Source of the DNA: Vagococcus salmoninarum
GTDB taxonomy: Bacteria > Bacillota > Bacilli > Lactobacillales > Vagococcaceae
Length of the DNA stretch: 64,000 nt
Assembly (NCBI RefSeq): GCF_003987495.1
Contig: NZ_NGJU01000005.1
Span: 62,001 to 126,000 of the forward strand
Reading direction: 5' to 3'
In this document: positions 17,532 through 26,467 of the stretch, piece after piece
How the letters are laid out: the number at the start of each line of letters is the position of its first letter
How positions within the stretch are numbered: position 1 is the stretch's first letter
Position numbers and translations under genes: made by a program
Notes under the pieces: model-generated
What the model saw: the letters and a program-made list of their open reading frames with translations, nothing else
Told to the model about the DNA's origin: nothing
Database searches by the model: none

Positions 17532-18128
17532 CTAAATTTCGCGGCGACCTTCAACAGCTTTTAATAAGGTAATTTCATCTGCGTACTCGATATCGCTACC
17601 GACAGACAAACCGTGAGCTAAACGAGTCACTTTGATTCCCGCTGGTTTAATTAAGCGGGAAAGATACATCGCTGTCGCTTCACCTTCTGTTGTAGCATTA
17701 GTTGCAATGATCACTTCCGTAATCTTATCATCGTGAAGTCGTTTAATTAATGGCGCAATGTTAATATCATCAGGACCCGTTCCATCCATTGGTGATAAAA
17801 CTCCATGTAACACATGATATTGACCTTTATACTCCCGCATCTTCTCCATGGACATCACGTCTTTTGGTTCCTCGACAACTAAGACAACACTCTTATCACG
17901 AGTTGTTTCTTGGCAAATCTCACACGTTTCTTCTTCAGCGATATTGCCACAAATCGCACAATAATGTAAATCTCTTTTAACACTAATTAACGCTTTGGCA
18001 AATTCATTAACATCTTCTTCACGCATGTCTAAAGTGAAGAAAGCTAAACGGGCGGCAGTCTTCGCCCCAATTCCTGGCAAACGCATATAACTTTCGATCA
18101 ATTTTGCGATTGGTGTTGGATAATGCAT
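17532..18128 (-). CDS. recR: Recombination mediator RecR
   Basis: DNA repair protein acting with RecF and RecO. The 198 residues show helix-hairpin-helix ([15 protein letters not shown]), a four-cysteine zinc finger ([16 protein letters not shown], residues 57-72) and a Toprim domain ([13 protein letters not shown]). It lies downstream of ybaB, separated by an internal terminator-like hairpin. Confidence 0.96.
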   Translation of the reverse strand: MHYPTPIAKLIESYMRLPGIGAKTAARLAFFTLDMREEDVNEFAKALISVKRDLHYCAICGNIAEEETCEICQETTRDKSVVLVVEEPKDVMSMEKMREYKGQYHVLHGVLSPMDGTGPDDINIAPLIKRLHDDKITEVIIATNATTEGEATAMYLSRLIKPAGIKVTRLAHGLSVGSDIEYADEITLLKAVEGRREI

Positions 18129-18145
18129 CCTATCCCCTACTTTCT

Positions 18146-18184
18146 AAAAAAGGGCTGTGACATTAGTCACCGGCCCCTTTTTTT
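18146..18184 (-). terminator. Terminator-like hairpin between ybaB and recR
   Basis: On the minus strand a bulged stem (GGGGC, GGTGAC paired with GTCAC, GCCC) with a TAAT loop is followed by TTTTTT. It may reduce read-through from dnaX-ybaB into recR, or end transcription with a separate recR promoter that I could not identify. Confidence 0.65.
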
Positions 18185-18273
18185 GATGAACGTTGTTTGA
18201 TACATGGGTTCCAAAAGTCAAAGACTTGTATTTAAAGGACTATTGTCACCCCTTCTTCGATCTCATCAATCAA

Positions 18274-18588
18274 TTAAAATCCTGGCATACCTTTAGTGTA
18301 TTTACCCATTGTTGCTTCTGTTTCTTTTTCAATCTTAACTAAGGCATCATTAACTGCCGTTAAAATTAAGTCTTGCATCATATCAACATCTTCTGGATCA
18401 ACGACTTCTGGTTTAATTGTTAGATCAACCATTTTACGATCACCAGTAAAGGTTACTGTCACTAAATCATTTGTTGCTACTCCTGTAAATTCTTTAATGT
18501 TTAAGGCGTCTTGAGCAACCACCATTTCTTTTTGCATTTTTTGTACTTGTTTCATCATGCCTTGCATATTTCCCATACCACGCATCAT
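18274..18588 (-). CDS. ybaB: YbaB/EbfC nucleoid-associated protein
   Basis: Small DNA-binding protein of 104 residues. It has the methionine and glycine-rich N-terminus ([19 protein letters not shown]) and the conserved core [19 protein letters not shown]. It lies 36 bases downstream of dnaX, the usual position. Confidence 0.95.
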   Translation of the reverse strand: MMRGMGNMQGMMKQVQKMQKEMVVAQDALNIKEFTGVATNDLVTVTFTGDRKMVDLTIKPEVVDPEDVDMMQDLILTAVNDALVKIEKETEATMGKYTKGMPGF

Positions 18589-18624
18589 TTTACATCACTC
18601 CTATATATAATTTTATTAAATTGA

Positions 18625-20361
18625 TTAATCATTAACAACTTCGACAACGGCTTCACCAAAGAGTTCTAAAGCTTCATCAACGACTTTATTTTCGTCTTCG
18701 GCTGGTTCTTCACCATCAAACTCATTGATTGGCAAGGCATCATTAGTCGACGCCTTGGCCATCTCTGTTTGATGACTGTTCAAAAAGTCTTTCCGCAAGC
18801 CAGACCAACTGTCACTTGGAATACAGACTAAGTTTGGTTCGTATTGAATGAGGCGCGCTAAACCTTTCGTCACATTTTCTTGTAATTCCAGGTCTTCACT
18901 AGCCCGTTGACAAACAATTTCGTAACTGAATGAAATGACTAAACCGCCATCACTAGCAGCGACTGGCTCACTAGCTTTTAACATCGCTCGTTGAGTCACA
19001 GTTAACAACTGTAAAAGTTCTTCCCAAGCATCTTGCAATTGCTGCAAGCGCCCGCGAGTCGCGTCTCTTAAGACTTGATAGACTCGCTCTGTTGGCAAAC
19101 GATACGTGGAAGGTTTAGGCGTAGGTTTATTAGCACCTTGGCTTTCTTGGACACTACCAGTATTTTTGACTTTCGCCAACTCTTTAGTTAATTCCGCCAC
19201 TTGCTCTTGTAACTGGCTAAAGGCTGCAGATTCCACCGGCTCAGCTGTTGAACTAACTACTCCTTGATCCGCAGCTACTGGCCGTAATGTGCTTAAGCGG
19301 ACAGTTGCCACTTCCAAATAAATATTCGGGTGATTCGTATAACGAATGTCATTTTGGGTATCACTTAATAATTTTATGTATTGATAAATAACTATTGGTG
19401 ACAAGCTCGTCCCTAATTCTTTAAAAGCTGCCGTTAACTGACCACTCTGGTTAGCTAACAAGTTAGGGGCTTGTTGAAACATCAAAAGATCTCGACAATA
19501 AAGCAGTAAATCTTCTAAAAAGCGGCTACCCTCTTTGCCTTCGTCTAATAAATTAGCTAAGACGACTAAAGCTTCTTCCGTTTCTTGCTGAGCACAATGG
19601 CTCATAAACTGGTCCATCATTTCAAACGTTAGACTGCCGGTGACTTGTAGGGCATCATTTAACATTAACCCCTCTTCACCAAAAGATAAGGCTTGATCGA
19701 GAATACTTAAAGCATCTCGCATCCCCCCTTCAGCGGCTCGGGCTACTACGTATAGACCTTGTTTTTCAAAAGGTAAGGCCATTTCTTCTAAAATATGTCC
19801 TAAGTGATTAACAATATCTTCCGTACTAATCCGTTTGAAATCAAAACGTTGGGTCCGAGAAATAATCGTCAGCGGAATCTTATGAGGTTCCGTCGTTGCT
19901 AAAATAAATAAGACATTTTTAGGTGGCTCTTCTAAGGTTTTTAACAAGGCATTAAACGCCCCTGTCGATAACATATGAACTTCATCAATAATATAAACTT
20001 TATGTTCTGCTTGAGTCGGTGCGTATTTGACTTTCTCACGAATGTCACGAATTTCTTCAACACCGTTATTACTGGCAGCATCAATTTCAATTACGTCATT
20101 TAAGCGGCCTTCGGTAATCGACTGACAAATGTCACATTCATTACAAGGTTCACCATCTTGGTTATTCGGACAGTTGATCGCTTTAGCAAATATTTTAGCC
20201 GCACTCGTCTTTCCTGTCCCCCGTGGACCTGTAAATAAATAGGCATGGGAGGTTTTATTTTGGATAATCGCATTTTTCAATGTTTGCGTCACCGTTTGCT
20301 GGCCGACAATCGTATCAAACCGTTGGGAACGCCAGACTCGGTATAAAGCTTGGTAGCTCAT
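18625..20361 (-). CDS. dnaX: DNA polymerase III gamma/tau subunit
   Basis: Clamp-loader ATPase of 578 residues. Walker A is GPRGTGKTS (residues 45-53), zinc-binding cysteines lie in CPNNQDGEPCNECDIC, Walker B is IIDEVHMLS, and sensor 1 follows. The C-terminal part from about 390 is the variable tau region. I did not find a clear slippery sequence that would make a short gamma form, though I did not examine this exhaustively. Confidence 0.96.
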   Translation of the reverse strand: MSYQALYRVWRSQRFDTIVGQQTVTQTLKNAIIQNKTSHAYLFTGPRGTGKTSAAKIFAKAINCPNNQDGEPCNECDICQSITEGRLNDVIEIDAASNNGVEEIRDIREKVKYAPTQAEHKVYIIDEVHMLSTGAFNALLKTLEEPPKNVLFILATTEPHKIPLTIISRTQRFDFKRISTEDIVNHLGHILEEMALPFEKQGLYVVARAAEGGMRDALSILDQALSFGEEGLMLNDALQVTGSLTFEMMDQFMSHCAQQETEEALVVLANLLDEGKEGSRFLEDLLLYCRDLLMFQQAPNLLANQSGQLTAAFKELGTSLSPIVIYQYIKLLSDTQNDIRYTNHPNIYLEVATVRLSTLRPVAADQGVVSSTAEPVESAAFSQLQEQVAELTKELAKVKNTGSVQESQGANKPTPKPSTYRLPTERVYQVLRDATRGRLQQLQDAWEELLQLLTVTQRAMLKASEPVAASDGGLVISFSYEIVCQRASEDLELQENVTKGLARLIQYEPNLVCIPSDSWSGLRKDFLNSHQTEMAKASTNDALPINEFDGEEPAEDENKVVDEALELFGEAVVEVVND

Positions 20362-20398
20362 TTATTCTCCCTCACTTTCAAAAAAATCGCTAGTTATT

Positions 20399-20427
20399 AT
20401 TATACGTTAGAATGGGCAAAATTTCCA
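20399..20427 (-). promoter_or_regulatory. Likely dnaX promoter
   Basis: TGGAAA (20422-20427), 17-base spacer, TATAAT (20399-20404), about 38 bases before the dnaX start codon and downstream of the SRP RNA terminator. Confidence 0.55.
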
Positions 20428-20516
20428 CTCTTAAAAAGTCATCTGGCTTTTAGTTTGAAGTTATCTTGACTAATTACAAAAGTCAGCCCCTCTCTCTTAA
20501 GCTCTATGAGTCAAAA

Positions 20517-20550
20517 TAAAAAAACGACTCAAGATTAGTCTTGAGTCGTT
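20517..20550 (-). terminator. Terminator after the SRP RNA gene
   Basis: Perfect 12-bp stem (20523-20534 with 20539-20550) and a four-base loop, followed on the minus strand by a T-rich run. Confidence 0.9.
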
Positions 20551-20568
20551 GAAAGTTTTAAATTATAA

Positions 20569-20668
20569 AGGCACATGGTGACACTTGTTAGTGCTGCTTC
20601 CTTCCGGACCTGACACGCTTGGCAAGCTCACCATTGCCCTAGCCTTGCGGCAAGACCTATTGTACCTT
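20569..20668 (-). ncRNA. ffs: Signal recognition particle RNA, small bacterial type
   Basis: The minus strand contains the SRP RNA apical hairpin with GTCAGGTCCGGAAGGAAGCA near 20601-20620, the Ffh-binding core. The ends pair: AAGGTACA at 20661-20668 with TGTGCCTT at 20569-20576 (one G-U). At about 100 bases it is the short form without an Alu domain. It lies between the tadA side and dnaX, as in other Firmicutes. A TATAAT at 20678-20683 is placed as its -10. Confidence 0.95.
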
Positions 20669-20677
20669 ATTTTTTTT

Positions 20678-20683
20678 ATTATA
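20678..20683 (-). promoter_or_regulatory. -10 box of the SRP RNA gene
   Basis: Perfect TATAAT about ten bases before the paired 5' end of the RNA. The -35 is not close to consensus. Confidence 0.55.
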
Positions 20684-20713
20684 GCTAGTCTTTTTCACGA
20701 AAAGTTTCTCTCA

Positions 20714-22366
20714 CTACCATTTTCGCGTTTTTTCGAAATGTTGGGCGCGGTTTTCTGCCTCAGCAATAATGCTTTTCGGATAAGCCATGACACTTAAAAG
20801 CTGAATAGCATTGCGACTTTTAGCTGGCCCATGGCGTAAGACATAATCAAAGGTCACCCCTTGATCCTCAGTAACTGTTTCAGAAAAATGGATATTTTCA
20901 CAGTGATCTTTTAGCAATTCCGTTAATTCAATGTCATGGGTAGCAATGAAGGCTAAACTTTGACTTGCCCTTAACCAGTTGACAATGGCGGAAGAAGCGG
21001 AAATTCGCTCAACAGTGTTTGTGCCTCTTAAGATTTCATCAACAAAACAATAACAAGTTTCTTGACCTTTAACTTTCTCAATGATGCGTTTAACCGACTT
21101 AATTTCCGCGACAAAATAACTATCGCCTTCAAATAAACTGTCTTCTAAAGCCATCGAACTAAGAACGGCACCTGGTTTCATTTGCCAACTACGACTACAA
21201 GTGAGACCTATGGTTTGAGCTAAAATCCCATTAATGGCGACAGCTTTGAGATAAGTTGACTTGCCGGAAGCATTTGAACCCGTTACAAGCGTCGTTTTAT
21301 GCCACTGGACCTCATTCGCAACGGCTTGGCTTAATAGCGGATGGTACATCCCTTGGCTACTAATGCCGCCTTCCGTAGCAAAACTCGGCGGACTCGTATA
21401 AGGCATGATTTTCTTGAAATTTAAAACCGCAATGGCACTGTCCGTTTTCCCTAAGATTTCCGCTAAGCGCAAAGCTTCATTTTGGAAAGTACTAATTTTA
21501 TTGATTACGACATTATAGGAGATTAAAGGCACCATAAAGAGAATATTAAGGTATTCTAAAAACATCTCCGATTCCGATCCTGACTTAAAGCGAAATATAA
21601 AGCCTAGCTTCCCAACGGTTTTTAGCTTTTTGCTTAACTCCTTCAACTCCCCTTGGCAAGGGTGAGACACTTGACTTGCCTCTTTAGCTAAGGCAATCAT
21701 ATTGACTAAGTAACTCATACTCAACAACTCTCGTTCTAACTGTTGTTTTTTGATTAAATAGACGATACTATTCGTGACCACATTGGCAATTAGCCCTAAT
21801 AAAAAGAGGCTATTCTGAGAAATAATCAAGGCCCCTAGCAACACAAGTGGGGCAACGCCTAAGCAGTAATACAACCAGGGATTGCCTAACTTGTTGGCTT
21901 GGGGTTGATTTAAGTAAACCGTTAACTGGTTACGATCCCGTTTGCCAATTTTAGCTAGAACGTATTGAATCTTACTGCGAGCCTGATCATCCCCTTCGTA
22001 AAAATCAAGATACTCTTGAAATTCAGCAACCCCCTTGGAATCATTAGCAAAACTTCGTAACAATCGGTAGAGATTTTCTGCGCCCAAACTAGATTTTGTA
22101 TTATTTAATAATTCAAAAACCCTTGCCATATCTAAATCATTCCAAGTAATGTCATCAATTTTAAAGTCACTCGGATGTTGTTCCTCATAATTTAGCCACG
22201 CCGCTTTTAGACTCTCTTCTTTATCAAAGCGGCTTCCTCTAGGATGAATCCCCCACTCTTTCCTAATCTTTTCTTTTAATTTACGTTTTTCCCAACTCTG
22301 TATCCCTAGATATAAACAAAGACTTAATAGTAACATGCTAGTAATTAGCAACCATTGTTTACTCAT
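20714..22366 (-). CDS. Membrane-anchored MutS-family ATPase
   Basis: A 550-residue protein with the MutS C-terminal ATPase but without the mismatch-recognition N-terminus. Hydrophobic segments lie at residues 4-22 and about 168-205. Walker A is TGSNASGKSTYLK (about 366-378), Walker B is CFVDEILRGTNTVER, and the H-loop is ATHDIEL. It is neither MutS1 nor MutS2 in length or architecture, and there is no Smr domain. It overlaps tadA by eight bases. The role of this membrane MutS-like group is not settled. Confidence 0.85.
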   Translation of the reverse strand: MSKQWLLITSMLLLSLCLYLGIQSWEKRKLKEKIRKEWGIHPRGSRFDKEESLKAAWLNYEEQHPSDFKIDDITWNDLDMARVFELLNNTKSSLGAENLYRLLRSFANDSKGVAEFQEYLDFYEGDDQARSKIQYVLAKIGKRDRNQLTVYLNQPQANKLGNPWLYYCLGVAPLVLLGALIISQNSLFLLGLIANVVTNSIVYLIKKQQLERELLSMSYLVNMIALAKEASQVSHPCQGELKELSKKLKTVGKLGFIFRFKSGSESEMFLEYLNILFMVPLISYNVVINKISTFQNEALRLAEILGKTDSAIAVLNFKKIMPYTSPPSFATEGGISSQGMYHPLLSQAVANEVQWHKTTLVTGSNASGKSTYLKAVAINGILAQTIGLTCSRSWQMKPGAVLSSMALEDSLFEGDSYFVAEIKSVKRIIEKVKGQETCYCFVDEILRGTNTVERISASSAIVNWLRASQSLAFIATHDIELTELLKDHCENIHFSETVTEDQGVTFDYVLRHGPAKSRNAIQLLSVMAYPKSIIAEAENRAQHFEKTRKW

Positions 22367-22871
22367 CAGCGAGTCGCCTTTTTTCAGCTTTTTTACGGGC
22401 CCGTAAGTCTTTAAAAAATTGGGTTAATAATTGCCCACATTCAACCTCTAAAATGCCAGCTTCCACATATGCTTGATGATTAAAGCGTTGATCTGTCAAT
22501 AAATTCATCAAAGTTCCAGCTGTTCCCCCTTTAGGGTCAGGGGCACCGTAATAAACTTCTTCAATCCGAGCCAAAATAATCGCACCGCTGCACATCGGGC
22601 ATGGTTCTAAAGTCACGAAAAGCTGTGAGTTTGCGATACGCCAACTATCTAAACCGGCGCAAGCTTCTTGAATGGCACTCATTTCAGCATGAGTTGTCGG
22701 ATCGCCAGAAACTTCTCGACGATTATGGCCCCGGCCGATAATTTGACCCTCTTGCACAATGATTGCCCCAATTGGCACTTCACCAATCCTTTCGGCTTTC
22801 AACGCTTCTTGATAGGCTTCTTTCATAAATGCTTCTTTTTCCGCTAAAGTAAAACTTGTCACTTTTTCCAT
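22359..22871 (-). CDS. tadA: tRNA-specific adenosine deaminase
   Basis: Deaminates A34 to inosine in tRNA-Arg(ACG). The 170-residue protein has the catalytic HAEMSAIQEA (zinc His and proton-shuttle Glu) and PCPMCSGAI (two zinc cysteines). It overlaps the downstream MutS-like gene and follows lepB by 15 bases. Confidence 0.95.
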   Translation of the reverse strand: MEKVTSFTLAEKEAFMKEAYQEALKAERIGEVPIGAIIVQEGQIIGRGHNRREVSGDPTTHAEMSAIQEACAGLDSWRIANSQLFVTLEPCPMCSGAIILARIEEVYYGAPDPKGGTAGTLMNLLTDQRFNHQAYVEAGILEVECGQLLTQFFKDLRARKKAEKRRLADE

Positions 22872-22886
22872 TATCGTTCCTCACTT

Positions 22887-23444
22887 TTAATCAATCTTAC
22901 CAAAATCACTGATTGGCCAATACTTAAATTTCGCTTCTCCACTAATCGCTTTTTTCGATATTAGACCAAATTCATTGCTGTCAAAAGAATGGGGGCGATT
23001 GTCTCCTAAGACAAAATAATAACCTTGGGGAATGTCACTAATATTTAAATGGCTCTCTAAACTATAATCTTCGGTAAAGAGCTGACCTGGATCTAACTGG
23101 CTTTTGTAATTCTCTAAATAAGGCTCTGGGATTTCTTCGCCATTGATGTACAATAAATCAGCTTTATAAGCCACATGATCGCCTGGCAAACCGATTACTC
23201 GTTTGATGTACGTTTTAGTAGGATCAACTGGGGATTTAAAGCTGATAATATCAAAACGCTCAATCTTACTTTGTTTCACAGCCCAAAGTCGTTCGCCTGT
23301 GGCAAGAGTTGGCGCCATTGAAATACCTTCCACTCTCAAGGGAGTAAATAAAAAGACTCTAATTAACAAGACTACTAAGGCAATAATGATAAATTGAAGC
23401 AAATCGCCTTTAGTTAACTTCCCTTCAATACCTTTCTTCTTCAT
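22887..23444 (-). CDS. lepB: Signal peptidase I
   Basis: Membrane serine protease that removes signal peptides. The single N-terminal membrane helix spans about residues 14-34, the catalytic Ser42 is in VEGISMAPTL and the general-base Lys81 in KTYIKRVIGLPGD. Box E GDNRPHSFDSNEFG is present. It is divergent from the PucR-type regulator gene and heads a transcript with tadA and the MutS-like gene. Confidence 0.94.
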   Translation of the reverse strand: MKKKGIEGKLTKGDLLQFIIIALVVLLIRVFLFTPLRVEGISMAPTLATGERLWAVKQSKIERFDIISFKSPVDPTKTYIKRVIGLPGDHVAYKADLLYINGEEIPEPYLENYKSQLDPGQLFTEDYSLESHLNISDIPQGYYFVLGDNRPHSFDSNEFGLISKKAISGEAKFKYWPISDFGKID

Positions 23445-23466
23445 TAATTTTCCTCTTTTCTCTGAT

Positions 23467-23495
23467 TTGTTTTTTGTTCTGCCATTAAGTATACT
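23467..23495 (+). promoter_or_regulatory. Promoter of the PucR-type regulator gene
   Basis: TTGTTT (23467-23472), 17-base spacer, TATACT (23490-23495). The region is shared with the divergent lepB promoter zone. Confidence 0.6.
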
Positions 23496-23546
23496 ATGAA
23501 TAAATAGAATTTTACATAATTAATAGAGAGATAAATGGTGATGAGA

Positions 23547-24410
23547 ATGGAAAAACAACAGTTACAGGAAATTTACAGTTTTGGTAACATGCTCCCGGCT
23601 CCAAAAGATCCCTCCCTTTATTTAAATATCCCGATTGAAAATCAGTGGTTTGTTTTAGCTTTGGCAGAGTTAAGTGAGTCAGAAGTTAAACTTTTAACTC
23701 ATTTATACGCTAATCAAAAAACCCTTACTGTTAATGAGCAACAACACCCTTGGTATCGTTTTTTGTTTGAACAAAAGCCTTTGGAACAACCCACTGGTAC
23801 TTACCGAATTATCCAATTTAATTTAATGAATCATGTCTCAAAAGTGGATCGTCAGGAGTGGCTAGAAGCCTTTGCTAGTATGTTTACCCATTTAGCAGAC
23901 TACTTTTTCGTCACTGAAACTTACGGCCTCTTAGTTGAAGAAAAACAAGAAAACAACTACTCTTTAGAAGAGTTGGAAGGTATTTTACTGACCTTAGAAA
24001 GTGACTTTTTATGGAAAGGTAAAGCTTTTCTCGGTAGCTATTTAACTGTTAGTGATGGCTTCCCCCGTTTTTTCCAAGAAGAGAAAAATATCTTCTTAAC
24101 TGAATTGCCAACGATTAAAAGTCAATCAGCTTTTTCTTTGTCCCAAGTCGCCTTACATTATTTCACTAAAGAAGCCTTAGATCAAAGTCTAATTATGCAA
24201 ATCTTTAGTAAAAAATTAACGATTGACGTTGAAATGACTGAAATTATTACAGTCCTTTGGCGAAACCAAGGAAATATTAGTTCGACAGCTAAAGAACTTT
24301 TTATGCATCGGAACACCCTCCAGTACCGCTTAGAGAAATACCATGAGCAGACTGGTTTATCTTTAAAAAATATGGATGACTTAGTTCTTAGTTACTTATT
24401 AGTTGCCTAA
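23547..24410 (+). CDS. PucR/CdaR-type transcriptional regulator
   Basis: About 287 residues. The C-terminus has the PucR-type helix-turn-helix (GNISSTAKELFMHRNTLQYR, about residues 240-260), which is diagnostic for the family. The N-terminal 220 residues do not resemble a known sensor domain to me. Several in-frame starts are possible (23535, 23541, 23547). I choose the ATG at 23547 because GGTGATGAG is correctly spaced before it. It stands alone between lepB and a bidirectional terminator, so its targets cannot be read from context. Confidence 0.78.
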   Translation: MEKQQLQEIYSFGNMLPAPKDPSLYLNIPIENQWFVLALAELSESEVKLLTHLYANQKTLTVNEQQHPWYRFLFEQKPLEQPTGTYRIIQFNLMNHVSKVDRQEWLEAFASMFTHLADYFFVTETYGLLVEEKQENNYSLEELEGILLTLESDFLWKGKAFLGSYLTVSDGFPRFFQEEKNIFLTELPTIKSQSAFSLSQVALHYFTKEALDQSLIMQIFSKKLTIDVEMTEIITVLWRNQGNISSTAKELFMHRNTLQYRLEKYHEQTGLSLKNMDDLVLSYLLVA

Positions 24411-24442
24411 AAAAAAAGAGTCGCCTCGAGGCAACTCTTTTT
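24409..24442. terminator. Bidirectional terminator
   Basis: A near-perfect palindrome of GAGT, one mismatch, GCCTCGAGGC and ACTC is flanked by an A run and a T run. It serves the regulator gene on the plus strand and the small membrane protein gene on the minus strand. Confidence 0.88.
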
Positions 24443-24443
24443 T

Positions 24444-24779
24444 TTAGGCGAAGGATTCCACAAAATTAGCTAACATTCTTTTGACTTCTTCCGTCCCCTC
24501 CCGCACTGGATTACTAGTGACAGAAATTTTTTTCCGGCCTTCTTTAACTTTTCTTAAAATACTAACGACTGATTGAACTTCCGAATCTGATAAATCATCA
24601 ACTATGTTCAATAACTTTTCACTGCCATCAAATTTTTCGTTAACAAATTGCTTCACAGTTTGACGATTTTTCGCTTGCTTAATTGTTTCAATTAACTTAT
24701 CCGAGACAGTCAAAGCGACTGCACTGCCAATAATAGTTGCGGTACCGATTCCAAGTATGACTTTCATTGATTTTTTCAT
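24444..24779 (-). CDS. Small membrane-anchored protein of unknown function
   Basis: I do not recognise this 111-residue protein. Residues 6-27 form one membrane helix or uncleaved signal (VILGIGTATIIGSAVALTVS). The rest is hydrophilic, mostly helical and mixed in charge. It starts MKKSMK with an AGGAGCTGAGAAA ribosome binding site. It is probably monocistronic. Confidence 0.7.
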   Translation of the reverse strand: MKKSMKVILGIGTATIIGSAVALTVSDKLIETIKQAKNRQTVKQFVNEKFDGSEKLLNIVDDLSDSEVQSVVSILRKVKEGRKKISVTSNPVREGTEEVKRMLANFVESFA

Positions 24780-24838
24780 TTTCTCAGCTCCTCTAATTTA
24801 TCTAGTTTTAGTATAACATTATTAGTCTTAATTACCCA

Positions 24839-25534
24839 TTAATCCCGTCTATTTCCAAAAATAATGATCAATCTTAACAATTGTAAAAAGACTGAAATTG
24901 CTGAGGCCACATAAGTTAAGGCAGCGGCAATCAAAACTTTTCGAGCCATGCCTAACTCTTCACTGTCTAAAACATTTTTCTCTTTTAAGATATTCAAGGC
25001 CCGACTTGAGGCATTAAATTCAACAGGTAATGTCACTAATTGAAAAATCAAGGCCAAAGAGAAACAGACAATCCCAATATTGATTAAAAACTGCCCAAAG
25101 AAAACACCCGCCATAATTAAGGGGAAAGAAATTGTTGCCCCAATATTTGCCGCCGGCACTAAAAGCGAGCGTAACTTCAGTGGGAAATAATTAACTTGAT
25201 CTTGAACTGCATGACCACACTCGTGAGCAGCCACTCCGATTGCGGCAACAGACTGAGACTGAGCAGTGGCTTGAGATAGATTTAACGTTTTATTGCCTGA
25301 GTTGTAATTATCAGTTAAATCGCCACCGATTTCTTGAACCCGGACATCTCTAATCCCTGATTCAGCCAAAATAATATTTGCAACATCTGTTCCTGTATAG
25401 CCTTTTTTATTAGCGTATTCATCGTATTTCTTAAAAGTCGTTTTAACATAGTTTGAGGCTAAAAAAGACAACCCCATTCCGATAATAATTAAAATATACG
25501 TTGAGTCCCAGAATAAATTCATTGGTCCAAACAT
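24839..25534 (-). CDS. Membrane zinc metallopeptidase, YugP family
   Basis: About 231 residues. The zinc motif AAHECGHAVQD lies after an N-terminal helix, and three further membrane helices follow (about 120-140, 145-170 and 205-225). The ATG at 25534 is preferred over 25549 because GGGGGAG precedes it by five bases. Substrate is not known for the family. Confidence 0.85.
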   Translation of the reverse strand: MFGPMNLFWDSTYILIIIGMGLSFLASNYVKTTFKKYDEYANKKGYTGTDVANIILAESGIRDVRVQEIGGDLTDNYNSGNKTLNLSQATAQSQSVAAIGVAAHECGHAVQDQVNYFPLKLRSLLVPAANIGATISFPLIMAGVFFGQFLINIGIVCFSLALIFQLVTLPVEFNASSRALNILKEKNVLDSEELGMARKVLIAAALTYVASAISVFLQLLRLIIIFGNRRD

Positions 25535-25645
25535 TGTTACTCCCCCCATTTCTAATAATCGACTTCTCGTCTGATACTTTTAATTTTACCATGAGAATCT
25601 AACAATTACTTGAATAAAGTATGAAGCATTTAAGATTAAAAAAAA

Positions 25646-25716
25646 GACTAAAAACTAACTATGGATACTAATCTGAAGTCTGGCTCTGATTATTATTCCT
25701 TGGTAAGTTTTTAGTC
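25646..25716 (-). terminator. Long-stem terminator after the PhnA-like gene
   Basis: Perfect 11-bp arms at 25646-25656 and 25706-25716 enclose an inner, partly paired segment (GGA-TAATC with GATTA-TTCC). On the minus strand the arm is followed by eight T residues. The 71-base imperfect palindrome is longer than an ordinary terminator. Confidence 0.7.
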
Positions 25717-25733
25717 ACTTTTCAACTAAATAT

Positions 25734-26081
25734 TTAGATTTTTTTGACGAATTCTGATTTAAGTTTCATTTGCCCAAATCCGTCAATCCGACAATCAATG
25801 TCATGATCGGCATTATCTTTAGGATCAATTAAACGAATGTTTTTAATCGTTGTCCCTTGTTTAATCGCCGCTAAAAAGCCTTTAACTTTTAAGTCTTTGA
25901 CGACTGAAACAGTATCACCTTCAGTTAAAACATTACCGTTAGTGTCTTTAACAACTAACCCAACTTCTTCTTCTAGTACTTCTTCACCAGACCATTCGTG
26001 GGCACATTCGGGACAAACGAATAAGTTACGATCCTCATAAGTATAAGTTGACTGACATTCTGGACAGCTTGGAATTGACAT
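25734..26081 (-). CDS. PhnA/YjdM family zinc-ribbon protein
   Basis: A 115-residue protein with an N-terminal zinc ribbon ([21 protein letters not shown], cysteines near 6, 9, 24 and 27) and an SH3-like C-terminal domain with [14 protein letters not shown]. The family was named for alkylphosphonate use, but its function is unclear. The ATG at 26081 is chosen because AGGAG precedes it by seven bases; the frame is open to 26117. Confidence 0.88.
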   Translation of the reverse strand: MSIPSCPECQSTYTYEDRNLFVCPECAHEWSGEEVLEEEVGLVVKDTNGNVLTEGDTVSVVKDLKVKGFLAAIKQGTTIKNIRLIDPKDNADHDIDCRIDGFGQMKLKSEFVKKI

Positions 26082-26117
26082 TTTTTTGCTCCTATCATTA
26101 TATATTTCACTAAACAT

Positions 26118-26467
26118 AGATTAGCATATTCAAAATAAAAAGCAAACACATTCTTGTTATTATATTACCCTTTATATAATAATCGACGGTTTGACTTCTT
26201 TCAAATAAAGAACTTTTAATAATTTTCCAACTTATTACTAATGTGTTCATCGTTAATTTCACTTATTTAATCACTTTTAACAAGATAAGTATCCTTAAAA
26301 ACTTTTAAAACAGTTATTTTCTAGAAATTGATTTCTTTTTTCATAATATGGTTATTTAACACTTAAGCAACCATTTGAAATAATAATAAACAGTTCATTT
26401 AAAGTTTAATTTTAACATTTTAGTTAAAAATGCTATACTAGTTAAGTAACTGTTAAAGGAGGTCCAA
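26118..26467. other. Intergenic region of about 350 bases, AT-rich
   Basis: Holds the promoter at 26412-26439 at its right end. The rest is very AT-rich, and I see no convincing gene, RNA or terminator in it. Confidence 0.6.
26412..26439 (+). promoter_or_regulatory. Promoter of the Mga-like regulator and diguanylate cyclase pair
   Basis: TTAACA (26412-26417), 16-base spacer ending in TGC, and TATACT (26434-26439), an extended -10. The start codon is 28 bases further on with AAAGGAGG before it. Confidence 0.65.

Noticed and set aside
20585-20797. 70-codon plus-strand frame over the SRP RNA
   Set aside because: It runs across the RNA gene and the end of the MutS-like gene with no ribosome binding site.
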